This document shows positions 1 to 5,727 of a DNA stretch of 5,727 nt, piece after piece; within the stretch, counting starts at the first letter, position 1, and every line of letters starts with the position of its first letter. The translations under genes were made by a program, and so were the position numbers. Source of the DNA: an uncultured Lachnospiraceae bacterium (GTDB lineage: Bacteria > Bacillota > Clostridia > Lachnospirales > Lachnospiraceae); the NCBI GenBank assembly GCA_902797475.1, contig CADBTG010000203.1, positions 1-5,727 on the forward strand, written 5' to 3'. The notes beneath the pieces are model-generated. The model had not been told where the DNA came from and did not search any database. It saw nothing but the letters and a program-made list of their open reading frames with translations.

Positions 1-378
1 CAGAATCCCGACCTCCGTCAGATACCGCTCTGTCCGCTCGATCGGAGAGGCCGTCACGACAACGGCCGGAATGCCGCGCTGCTTCAGTTCTTCCAGTATC
101 TCGACCGCGCCGGGCTTTCTTTGAAGCCCGTCAATCCGAAGCTGCGCTTCCATCATCTCGGTCCGTTTGGCGCGGATTGCCTGGTAATCCGTCTCCGGTC
201 CAAACCATTCTTTAAGCTGCGCCGGAGCGAAAGGCCGTCCGAGACTTCGCATGGAAAGTGCCTGCCCGTCACTCATCTCATACCCGAATGCCGCAGCTGC
301 CTTCGGCCAGAACCGGCGGAAATACTTTTCGGTATCGATCAAAGTTCCGTCCATATCGAAAAAGACAATCTTAATCAT
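1..378 (-). CDS. HAD-superfamily hydrolase (phosphatase/phosphomutase-like), N-terminal 126 residues, truncated by window edge
   Basis: This is the N-terminal part of a haloacid dehalogenase-superfamily enzyme; the rest lies left of base 1. Residues 4-15 carry HAD motif I, IVFFDMDGTLID, with Asp8 the expected nucleophile and Asp10 the expected general acid/base. Residues about 15-80 fit a helical C1 cap, typical of subfamily IA (phosphoglycolate phosphatase and beta-phosphoglucomutase relatives). Motif II is the strand and Thr at VVVTASP, Thr109. The motif III lysine and the motif IV acidic residues are outside the window, so catalytic completeness cannot be judged. The ATG at 378-376 lies one base after the deoB stop codon (TAGCATG), which suggests one transcript and translational coupling. 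A GGAAAGAG stretch at 397-390, inside the end of deoB, could serve as ribosome binding site, though its 11-base spacing is long. The substrate cannot be told from sequence; a sugar phosphate or nucleotide is plausible from context. Confidence 0.9.
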   Translation of the reverse strand, partial: MIKIVFFDMDGTLIDTEKYFRRFWPKAAAAFGYEMSDGQALSMRSLGRPFAPAQLKEWFGPETDYQAIRAKRTEMMEAQLRIDGLQRKPGAVEILEELKQRGIPAVVVTASPIERTERYLTEVGIL

Positions 379-379
379 G

Positions 380-1597
380 CTATTTGGTTCTCTTTCCGCA
401 AGCCCTGCCTGCCGGTTTCTTCACAAGCCCTGCGATTTCGGTTCCGGCAAGACCATTCTTCACACCGAAATAGCCGAGAATCGTCTGCGCAATATCGGAA
501 AAGCAGTCCCGCGTTCCGAAGTTTCGGCCTGCTGCCACATTCTTTCCGAATGCAACAAGCGGAATGTATTCGCGGGAATGATCGGTTGACGACGTCGCCG
601 GATCGCAGCCGTGGTCAGCCGTTACCATCAAAATGTCGTCATCGCGAAGCTTCTCAAGCATCTCGGGAAGCTTCGAATCGAAGTAACTGAGCGCCTTCGC
701 ATATCCCGGAATGTCGTTCCGGTGTCCGTACTGCATGTCGAAGTCCACAAGGTTCGTGAAACAGAGCCCCTCGAAATCCTTATCCATCTCTTCAAGCGTG
801 CGCTCGATGCCTTCCGCGTTGTTCTGCGTGCGGACATACTCCGTGATGCCGCTCTCGGCGAAGATATCAATGATTTTGCCGACGGAATGAACCGCATACC
901 CGGCCTCTGAAAGCACATTCAGCATGGTCGGCGGCGGAACAAGCGAGAAATCATGGCGAAGTGCCGTTCTCGTGTACGGCCACTCTCCCGTGAAAGGTCT
1001 CGCAATGATTCGTCCGACGCCCCACGGCCCCTGACAAATCTCACGCGCAATCTTACAATACTCATAAAGCTGCTCGGTCGGAATCAGCTGGTCGTGCGCC
1101 GCAATCTGCAGCACGCTGTCCGCCGAGGTATAAACGATCAGAGCACCTGTTTCAAGCTGCTCGCGGCCGTAATCTTTAATGACTTCCGTTCCGGAATACG
1201 GCTTGTTGCAAAGAATCGCCCGTCCGGTCCGTTTCGAAAGCTCGTCAATCAGTTCCTGCGGAAAACCGTCCGGAAAAGTCGGCATCGGCGAAGCGCTTAC
1301 GACACCGCCGATCTCCCAGTGACCGGTCGTGGTGTCTTTGCCCATGGAGCGCTCGGCAAGCCTGCATACAGAACCCCTAAACGTCTTTCTTCTCTGCTCT
1401 CCGAGTCCGGCGCCGTTGACCGTGCCGCGCACGCCGTCAATATGGAAGAAACCGAGCTTTTCCATATTCGGCATCGCAAAGTTCTCATCGCTCGCCGCGC
1501 TTCTTAACGTAAAACTTCCTTCGTCTCCGAAAGCAGCTGCATCCGGCAGTTCTCCGACGCCGCAGCTGTCCAGAACAATCAAAAATACCCTCTTCAT
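380..1597 (-). CDS. deoB: Phosphopentomutase DeoB
   Basis: Cytoplasmic phosphopentomutase, interconverting (deoxy)ribose 1-phosphate and 5-phosphate and so joining nucleoside phosphorolysis to pentose metabolism. It belongs to the alkaline-phosphatase superfamily with two Mn ions. From the chosen start the protein is 405 residues, normal for the family. Matching the Bacillus cereus enzyme from memory, the metal ligands and nucleophile are all present: Asp10 (VLDSCGVG), phosphorylated Thr89 (GKDTTTGHWE), Asp287 and His292 (VDFDMQYGH), Asp328-His329 (TADHG) and His340 (STDHSREY). The cap domain contains the typical VYTSADSVLQIAAH stretch at about 155-168. The end carries a basic tail of about 12 residues (KKPAGRACGKRTK) beyond the usual end. 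An ATG six codons earlier (1615) is in frame, but it precedes and its codons overlap the AGGAGG at 1608-1603, so Met at 1597 is the better start. The stop TAG is one base before the next gene. Confidence 0.97.
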   Translation of the reverse strand: MKRVFLIVLDSCGVGELPDAAAFGDEGSFTLRSAASDENFAMPNMEKLGFFHIDGVRGTVNGAGLGEQRRKTFRGSVCRLAERSMGKDTTTGHWEIGGVVSASPMPTFPDGFPQELIDELSKRTGRAILCNKPYSGTEVIKDYGREQLETGALIVYTSADSVLQIAAHDQLIPTEQLYEYCKIAREICQGPWGVGRIIARPFTGEWPYTRTALRHDFSLVPPPTMLNVLSEAGYAVHSVGKIIDIFAESGITEYVRTQNNAEGIERTLEEMDKDFEGLCFTNLVDFDMQYGHRNDIPGYAKALSYFDSKLPEMLEKLRDDDILMVTADHGCDPATSSTDHSREYIPLVAFGKNVAAGRNFGTRDCFSDIAQTILGYFGVKNGLAGTEIAGLVKKPAGRACGKRTK

Positions 1598-1600
1598 AAG

Positions 1601-1610
1601 CCCCTCCTCA
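1601..1610 (-). promoter_or_regulatory. Ribosome binding site that fixes the deoB start
   Basis: Reading the minus strand, TGAGGAGGGG at 1610-1601 contains a full AGGAGG (1608-1603), five bases (GGCTT) before the ATG at 1597. This spacing is ideal for the start at 1597. It argues against the upstream in-frame ATG at 1615, which has no Shine-Dalgarno sequence before it; the nearby bases are ATAAAATGC-like. Confidence 0.9.
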
Positions 1611-1636
1611 TGCATTTTATTCTACCCTTGTAGAAC

Positions 1637-1668
1637 TATGGCATTTTCCGCTTTTGGAAAATGCCATA
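1637..1668 (-). repeat. Perfect 13-bp inverted repeat (hairpin or operator) upstream of deoB
   Basis: The arms 1637-1649 (TATGGCATTTTCC on the plus strand) and 1656-1668 (GGAAAATGCCATA) are exact reverse complements separated by six bases. It lies in the 100-base gap between the 856-residue gene and deoB. No run of T follows the stem on either strand, so it is not a standard intrinsic terminator. A weak -10-like TAGAAT (1624-1619) lies between it and the deoB ribosome site. Its best-spaced -35 position would fall inside the right arm as read toward deoB, and the hexamer there is poor. The repeat could be a repressor operator, an mRNA-processing or stabilising hairpin, or a dispersed genomic repeat; the sequence alone does not decide. 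Confidence 0.75.
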
Positions 1669-1697
1669 CTATCCTTGTCATAAAAAATCCGGCCGTT

Positions 1698-4268
1698 TTA
1701 ATCGATATATGTATAGAATATGCCGTGGTTATCGAGCGTGTTTCTCATACGGCTCAACAAAATGGTTCTCTGCCTTCCCTCGCCGGGACTGATGACATGC
1801 ACAATGTTGGCCGTGTACCCGATGACAACCATCCAGTGGTCATCGAGATAGGTGCAAAGCAGATGTCCGTCCGAAACGAAGTTCAGCGCCTCCATCATCG
1901 TGACACCGGTCAGATCCACTGCCGTGCCCGGAATGTTCTCGTCAATCCATGCGAGCATTCCCTTTTCATCGAGGTTGCAGTCCCATGCCTGCATTGCGGC
2001 ACCCTTATAGCTCAGGAAGATTTGCAGAACAGCCTCTTTCTCGCTGATCGCATCGTCCGTAAACGTCGGCGTGACATTTCGTAAAAGCGCGGAATTGGCA
2101 CGCATGCCTCGAAGCCATACAATCTGTCCTCTTTCATCGAAAACGCCGCCGTAGTTGGCATTTGCCTTCGAAACACAGTACGCGAGGTCTCCGGATACCG
2201 AAATGACCTTGCCGAATGCTTCCACATAGTATACAGGGACAGAGCGTTCGTTAAGGCGGACCGGCGTGCGGCCGCTGCCCTGCGTGTTCTTGACGGAAAT
2301 CAGCGTCGGAACGACTGTCAGCTTGAAGGAAACCGGCAGGTTCAGATAATACTCACGACGCATGGGCTCCGTGTAACGGGTGCTCAGCTTGATGCGGGAC
2401 GCCTTCGGCTCGGTACTCTTTAAAATGTTATAGGTGCCGATGTCGTCGTAAATCACATGGTTGTAGGTTGTCCCGTCCTTATTGGTGCCGGAAACCGTTT
2501 TGATCTTCCGGTTGATGTTAAGCGCCAAACCGTAATCCGAGAGCTCGGCGTCGAGATAATACTCGTCAGCCCGGTCTCTGACATACGTCTTCACAAGTTC
2601 GTCATCGCTGTTCTCGATTCGGATGCGGTACATCGGGACATGCGGCTTTCCGTTGTCCTTGAAGGACAGATCGTCCTTGTGTACGTCGCCGTAAATCAGA
2701 TCCCCGTCAATGCTGCCGAGGAACAGTACCAGATCGCCCTCATCCGCCGCGCGGTAAGTCGTTGCGTTGGTTTCCAGATCATAGTAGACGATCCGTTCGT
2801 TTTCTTCATTTTCCTTCTCCTGGAAGACCAGTCGGCTGCCGTCCAGATAATAGGGTTCGTGTAAGTTCTCCGCCACGATAACCGTATCGTGGAGCGTTGT
2901 ACGGTAGCGGTACAGCGTGCCGTACAGCGTGAAGAAAAACTCATCAAACTTGTTCATGTAGCAGATGTTGCCGAATTCTTCCTTAAGAATGTCGTACGGC
3001 ACCGTAACCGGTGCAAACATCAGCTCCTCGACACGCTGCTCCTCGGCATAATACCGATAGTACAGGATGCCGACACGGCCTTCATACTCACCGCGGATGA
3101 TATAGCCGAAGAAAACGAAATCGGCGTTTCCTTTGTCATCGACGGAAATCAGCCGGAAATCGTGGTCCCGGTTGTGATACCGCTCGTTATCGCCGCCTTC
3201 ACGGTCAAAGGAGAACAGCGGAATCATGACATTTGCCGACATATCATATTCCCACAAATCGCCGTCGCGGACGAAAATCATGTATTTTTCATTGTTGCTT
3301 AAAAGGGCGTTCAACTCCTGCTCGCCGGTAATGCCGAGCTTAATCTGCTGCTGACCGATATTAAAGTATTCCGGGGAAAATACGACCTCCATCTTTCTTT
3401 CAAACGAGAACAGATAGTTGGTCTTGGCTTCCGTACGGAAACGGTAATGCTCCACGCAGGCATAAGTCTCAAGACCGTCGCTGCTGTAGGCCTCCACATA
3501 GAATTCCTTCTCGGCGGCCACATACTGCGTCGTATACTCCACAAAGCGCGGAACAAAGGCCTCCACTTCCTTCGGCTCCATCTGGCCGTAGCCGACGGAA
3601 TCGACCGTGTCACGGTGCGTGATACGGCTGAAATCGGAACCGGTATAACCGTCCTCGGTCTCGAGGTATTTCTCGACCTCGGTACGGCGGTCCTCGGTCA
3701 GGATCGCTTCATGGAAGTTCTCCAGATACTCCACTTCGCGCTTGGGATTGCCGTAGGTGGGAAGGAACAGACGTGTATAATAATAGGCAACCTTGCCCTC
3801 ACCGGTCGTAACGGTGATGCGCATCGTATATTCCGTGTTGGTAGCGTAGTTGGCCGACAGGAAGAACTGCCCCGAAAGGCGGCCGTCGGACGTTCTCTTT
3901 AAGGACATCAGCTCGATATTATCGAGAACGATTCCGGTCACGACCTCGGATACGGTACAGCCGATTTTACGGACGTTGCTGTCCTTTTCGTCGACCAAAA
4001 CGGTAAATGTTCTGTTCGTCGGGGAAACCGGCGTAATGCTTTCACGCATCTTGCCTTCCTGCGGAATGAAGGTATAGCCGAGGGTACGGTTGAGCTCCAC
4101 GCCGGAGGTCTCGAACGAGATAACCGGAAGGGTGGCATCCACCGAGCGGACCGTGTGGAATTCATTGACCAGAACGTGATTATCCAAAGTGCCGTAAAAG
4201 AGTCCCACGGATATCAGAAACACCCCGATGAAAACCCAGAGATGAATTCGCATATAACGAAGCTTCAT
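1698..4268 (-). CDS. Membrane-anchored extracytoplasmic protein with propeller-like middle and degenerate C39/papain-like C-terminal domain
   Basis: I do not recognise a named family. The 856-residue protein starts with a short basic stretch and one hydrophobic segment at about 9-27 (HLWVFIGVFLISVGLFYG), with no signal-peptidase or lipobox site seen, so it is probably a type II anchored protein facing outward. Residues 40-320 are rich in short beta strands with threonine and aromatics, Ig- or fibronectin-like in texture. Residues 325-590 contain repeated strand-turn units of the kind IFVRDGDLWEYD, VGILYYRYY, GTLYRYRT, RIVYYDLETN and VPMYRIRIEN, typical in texture of a beta-propeller. Residues about 675-720 (VPVYYVEAFGKVIS, KANANYGGVFDERGQIVW) lead into a C-terminal domain, about 735-856, resembling C39/papain-like folds: a helix VLQIFLSYKG, then DDHWMVVIGY with His811, then HVISP. 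No cysteine sits before the VLQIFL helix, and Ser827 occupies the usual Asp/Asn position, so it is probably not an active peptidase. The start is supported by GAGG five bases upstream and a promoter. Domain calls are inference from pattern. Confidence 0.88.
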   Translation of the reverse strand: MKLRYMRIHLWVFIGVFLISVGLFYGTLDNHVLVNEFHTVRSVDATLPVISFETSGVELNRTLGYTFIPQEGKMRESITPVSPTNRTFTVLVDEKDSNVRKIGCTVSEVVTGIVLDNIELMSLKRTSDGRLSGQFFLSANYATNTEYTMRITVTTGEGKVAYYYTRLFLPTYGNPKREVEYLENFHEAILTEDRRTEVEKYLETEDGYTGSDFSRITHRDTVDSVGYGQMEPKEVEAFVPRFVEYTTQYVAAEKEFYVEAYSSDGLETYACVEHYRFRTEAKTNYLFSFERKMEVVFSPEYFNIGQQQIKLGITGEQELNALLSNNEKYMIFVRDGDLWEYDMSANVMIPLFSFDREGGDNERYHNRDHDFRLISVDDKGNADFVFFGYIIRGEYEGRVGILYYRYYAEEQRVEELMFAPVTVPYDILKEEFGNICYMNKFDEFFFTLYGTLYRYRTTLHDTVIVAENLHEPYYLDGSRLVFQEKENEENERIVYYDLETNATTYRAADEGDLVLFLGSIDGDLIYGDVHKDDLSFKDNGKPHVPMYRIRIENSDDELVKTYVRDRADEYYLDAELSDYGLALNINRKIKTVSGTNKDGTTYNHVIYDDIGTYNILKSTEPKASRIKLSTRYTEPMRREYYLNLPVSFKLTVVPTLISVKNTQGSGRTPVRLNERSVPVYYVEAFGKVISVSGDLAYCVSKANANYGGVFDERGQIVWLRGMRANSALLRNVTPTFTDDAISEKEAVLQIFLSYKGAAMQAWDCNLDEKGMLAWIDENIPGTAVDLTGVTMMEALNFVSDGHLLCTYLDDHWMVVIGYTANIVHVISPGEGRQRTILLSRMRNTLDNHGIFYTYID

Positions 4269-4273
4269 ACAAA

Positions 4274-4277
4274 CCTC
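4274..4277 (-). promoter_or_regulatory. Ribosome binding site of the 856-residue gene
   Basis: On the minus strand GTGAGG precedes the ATG at 4268, with its GAGG core at 4277-4274 and a five-base spacer (TTTGT). This favours the first Met over the in-frame Met five codons later (MRIHLWVF). Confidence 0.7.
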
Positions 4278-4314
4278 ACACCAAATGCTGTCTTCTGTGT
4301 ATAAAACACCAAAT
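4278..4314 (-). repeat. 9-bp direct repeat ATTTGGTGT in the leader of the 856-residue gene
   Basis: ATTTGGTGT occurs on the minus strand at 4314-4306 and again at 4286-4278, a 28-base offset. The first copy overlaps the expected transcription start and the second abuts the ribosome binding site. It could be a tandem site for a regulator, or chance in an AT-rich leader. Confidence 0.5.
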
Positions 4315-4317
4315 TAT

Positions 4318-4346
4318 ATTATATGCTTTTTTCGCTCTCTTTGCAA
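4318..4346 (-). promoter_or_regulatory. Sigma-A-type promoter for the 856-residue gene
   Basis: On the minus strand TTGCAA (4346-4341, four of six matches to TTGACA) is followed after exactly 17 bases by a perfect TATAAT (4323-4318). The spacer ends in an A-rich stretch. A start of transcription near 4311 would give a leader of roughly 43 bases before the ATG at 4268. The promoter lies downstream of the tandem hairpins, consistent with a new transcription unit starting here. Confidence 0.8.
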
Positions 4347-4368
4347 ACCTTTTCGGCGGTTCATACTG

Positions 4369-4402
4369 CGAAGAAGTCCCGCGCCTGCGCAGGACTTCTT
4401 CG
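4369..4402 (-). terminator. Second of two tandem hairpins after the surface-protein gene
   Basis: The arms 4369-4379 (CGAAGAAGTCC on the plus strand) and 4392-4402 (GGACTTCTTCG) pair perfectly over 11 bp. Inside, after one C/A mismatch, three further GC pairs (4381-4383 with 4388-4390) close a four-base loop. The stem is strong, but no T-run follows on either strand, so it may back up the hairpin next to it or act as a stability or insulating element rather than a textbook terminator. Confidence 0.6.
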
Positions 4403-4407
4403 TAAAC

Positions 4408-4441
4408 GGAAACAGCGGACGCTTTCGCGTCCGCTGTTTCC
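4408..4441 (-). terminator. Strong 15-bp hairpin, probable terminator of the surface-protein gene
   Basis: The arms 4408-4422 and 4427-4441 are perfect reverse complements over 15 bp. In the minus-strand transcript the loop is GAAA, a stabilising GNRA tetraloop, on a GC-rich upper stem (GCGGACGC). The end of the stem and what follows read CTGTTTCC then GTTTA, an interrupted U-rich tail, which is weaker than a normal U-tract. It lies 32 bases past the stop codon of the gene ending at 4474 and ahead of the next promoter, the expected place for a terminator. Five bases separate it from the second hairpin. Confidence 0.72.
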
Positions 4442-4455
4442 TAGGAATACTGTTT

Positions 4456-4474
4456 ATGATTATAAGATAATCAT
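4456..4474 (-). repeat. Short AT-rich inverted repeat at the surface-protein stop codon
   Basis: Plus-strand arms ATGATTAT (4456-4463) and ATAATCAT (4467-4474) are perfect reverse complements with a three-base loop. The right arm reaches the last base of the TGA stop codon (4476-4474). The stem is AT-rich and weak; it may be incidental. Confidence 0.5.
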
Positions 4475-5727
4475 CAGAATTCTTCTCTTCTGCTCTTCTG
4501 ACGTGCTACAGCAAGAGCTGCTGCGCTAAGCAGAGCAATCAGAGCAATTACATACCAGAGTACCAAAGATCCGGTATCGCCGGTAGAAGGAGCATCATCG
4601 CTGGTTGCAGCCTGCTGTGCGGGCTGTGTAGGCTCTGTAACTTCCTCCTGAACCTTGGTAATCGTAATCTTTACGTCCACTTTGTCTTCGCCGATCTCAA
4701 CGGTAAGATTATGCTCACCTTCGGAAAGGGTCTTAAGATAATCAGCGTGGATGTCAAGCTTGATACTACCGTTCGTAGCGTCGTAGTTGGCCTTTGCCAC
4801 CACTTTGCCGTCCATATCAAGTCCGCCGAACTGAGCGAACAGACCGGCATTGCGCTTTGCATTCGTGTGGATGATATGAAGCTTCATATTATCCTTGCCG
4901 TTGAACTTGGTGTCACCCTCTACAACGTACTCGCCTGCAGGCTCTGCAACGGAAACCGTGTAGGAAGCAGCCTCGCCGCCGTAGGTAAGGGAAAGAACCA
5001 ATGCATTGTTCTCAACAGCGCTGCTGAAACCGGTAACCATGTCCTTGGTTACATCCTTCGTCTCAGACGTACCGTCGGTCATCTTAACAGTGTACTGCAG
5101 ACCGGTTACATCAAGCTCGTCACCTACCAGGTATGCCTTCTTAACCTTATCAAAACCGCTGAAGGTAATCGACTCAACTTCGGGGATCAGCTTAGCGATG
5201 GAGAACGGCTTTCTGCTGAGTACTTCACCACACTTCGTGCACTTCACAACCATATCATAACTGCCTTCCTTTTCAAAGGTCGGGGCAACTACGCTGTCCT
5301 CATCCTTCTCGGCTTCGCCGGGAACGTGTTCGGCAGTAAGAGTCAGGTAAAGATAAGCAACGTCAATCTCTGCGGAATCTGTAACCGCAAGAATGTTTTC
5401 AGCAGAAGCAGCTGCTTCCGGGTTCTCCGGATTGGCTACGGTAATCTTCAACGTTTTTCCTGCATATGTAACAACAACGCCATCTGCATCTACAGTGTAA
5501 TTATTTCCAAGCATCACTGCAAACATCGCCTGATACTTTTCATCGCCCTTGATGGTTCCCTGGAAGATTGAATCGATGCTGCTGAGATCCTTACCGTTAA
5601 GGATGCCAAACACGGCAACCAGTTCCTCATCGGAGGTCAGTTTTGCATTTTTCCAATCCTGAAGGAACGTAATACCGGGTGTGGGTACTATAACCGGTCT
5701 GGCAACCCGTCGTACACGGGTTTCAGC
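4474..5727 (-). CDS. Sortase-anchored modular cell-surface protein, C-terminal 417 residues (5' end outside window)
   Basis: The reading frame is open to the right edge, so the true start is upstream; the GTG at 5613 is internal (codons before it read LTSDEELVA). Counting from the edge: residues about 10-115 are unassigned. About 133-176 is a module with HVPGEA, PTFEKEGSYD, KCTKCGE and LSRKPFSI, the H-x-x-G / C-x-x-C pattern recurring in clostridial surface proteins. About 184-260 matches bacterial Ig-like group 3 (Big_3): YLVGDELDVTGLQYTVKM, then a glycine-rich YGGEAASYTVSV end. About 266-358 resembles X2-type Ig modules (MDGKVVAKANYDATNGSIKL, DYLKTLSEGEHNLTVE). A Pro/Thr/Gln/Ala linker leads to APSTGD (379-384), a hydrophobic segment (about 387-408) and a basic tail RQKSRREEF: a variant LPxTG-type sorting signal. 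It is therefore probably exported and linked to peptidoglycan by sortase. The ligand or enzymatic role, if any, lies in the missing N-terminal part. Tandem hairpins follow the TGA stop. Confidence 0.9.
   Translation of the reverse strand, partial: AETRVRRVARPVIVPTPGITFLQDWKNAKLTSDEELVAVFGILNGKDLSSIDSIFQGTIKGDEKYQAMFAVMLGNNYTVDADGVVVTYAGKTLKITVANPENPEAAASAENILAVTDSAEIDVAYLYLTLTAEHVPGEAEKDEDSVVAPTFEKEGSYDMVVKCTKCGEVLSRKPFSIAKLIPEVESITFSGFDKVKKAYLVGDELDVTGLQYTVKMTDGTSETKDVTKDMVTGFSSAVENNALVLSLTYGGEAASYTVSVAEPAGEYVVEGDTKFNGKDNMKLHIIHTNAKRNAGLFAQFGGLDMDGKVVAKANYDATNGSIKLDIHADYLKTLSEGEHNLTVEIGEDKVDVKITITKVQEEVTEPTQPAQQAATSDDAPSTGDTGSLVLWYVIALIALLSAAALAVARQKSRREEF

Noticed and set aside
1598..1615. 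Longer deoB start at the ATG at 1615, giving 411 residues
   Set aside because: The extra codons (MHEEGL) are the translation of the Shine-Dalgarno sequence itself; the family normally begins with a short lead into the VLDSCGVG-type motif, and the ATG at 1597 has perfect spacing.
1653..1681. deoB promoter using ATGACA (1681-1676) as the -35 element
   Set aside because: At 16-18 bases downstream the hexamers are TTCCAA, TCCAAA and CCAAAA, none close to TATAAT.
1676..1700. Intrinsic terminator after the 856-residue gene (CGGCCGG followed by six T on the minus strand)
   Set aside because: CGGCCG is self-complementary but leaves no loop, and only a few A-T pairs flank it; no stable hairpin precedes the T-run.
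1329..2084. Plus-strand open frame of 251 codons opposite the deoB start and the end of the 856-residue gene
   Set aside because: It is antisense to two well-supported genes, crosses their intergenic hairpin, has no good ribosome binding site and no recognisable domain.
4285..4529. Small plus-strand open frames in the intergenic region
   Set aside because: They run through the promoter and both GC-rich hairpins, lack ribosome binding sites and have compositions expected of antisense noise.
4711..5571. Plus-strand open frame of 286 codons opposite the surface-protein gene
   Set aside because: The minus frame has clear Ig-like modules and a sorting signal; the plus frame shows no recognisable motif and is a shadow.
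4456..5613. Surface-protein start at GTG 5613
   Set aside because: The frame stays open to the window edge with protein-like sequence upstream, there is no ribosome binding site before this GTG, and a protein beginning there would lack an export signal despite its wall-anchor motif.

Overview
The window looks like a chromosomal segment of a Gram-positive, anaerobic gut-type Firmicute, probably Clostridia and perhaps Lachnospiraceae. That placement is an inference from three things: strong AGGAGG-type ribosome binding sites, a sortase-type cell-wall anchor with a P-x-T-G-D variant motif, and a surface protein built from Big_3-like and H-x-x-G/C-x-x-C modules common in such bacteria. No rRNA, tRNA, CRISPR array, transposase or phage gene was seen.

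All four genes lie on the minus strand, so transcription runs from high to low coordinates. In that order: (1) the C-terminal 417 residues of a secreted, wall-anchored modular protein (4474-5727, its start lies beyond the window); (2) a 205-base intergenic region with one short AT-rich hairpin, two strong tandem GC-rich hairpins (likely the terminator of gene 1) and a clear sigma-A-type promoter for gene 3; (3) an 856-residue protein with one N-terminal membrane anchor, a propeller-like middle and a C-terminal domain resembling a C39/papain-like peptidase that lacks an obvious catalytic cysteine (1698-4268); (4) a 100-base gap with a perfect 13-bp inverted repeat; (5) deoB, phosphopentomutase, with all catalytic and metal-binding residues (380-1597); (6) one base after the deoB stop, the start of a HAD-superfamily phosphatase/mutase gene that runs off the left edge (1-378).

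Functionally there are two themes. DeoB interconverts ribose or deoxyribose 1- and 5-phosphates in nucleoside salvage, and the tightly coupled HAD hydrolase probably acts on a small phosphorylated metabolite in the same transcription unit. The two upstream genes encode cell-envelope proteins, one fixed to the peptidoglycan and one to the membrane. Nothing in the sequence links them mechanistically, and the tandem hairpins suggest they are transcribed separately. No transcription terminator is visible between the 856-residue gene and deoB, so read-through into deoB is possible. The best candidate for something undescribed is the 856-residue protein with its apparently inactive peptidase-like end; the rest is ordinary housekeeping or a recognisable surface-protein architecture.
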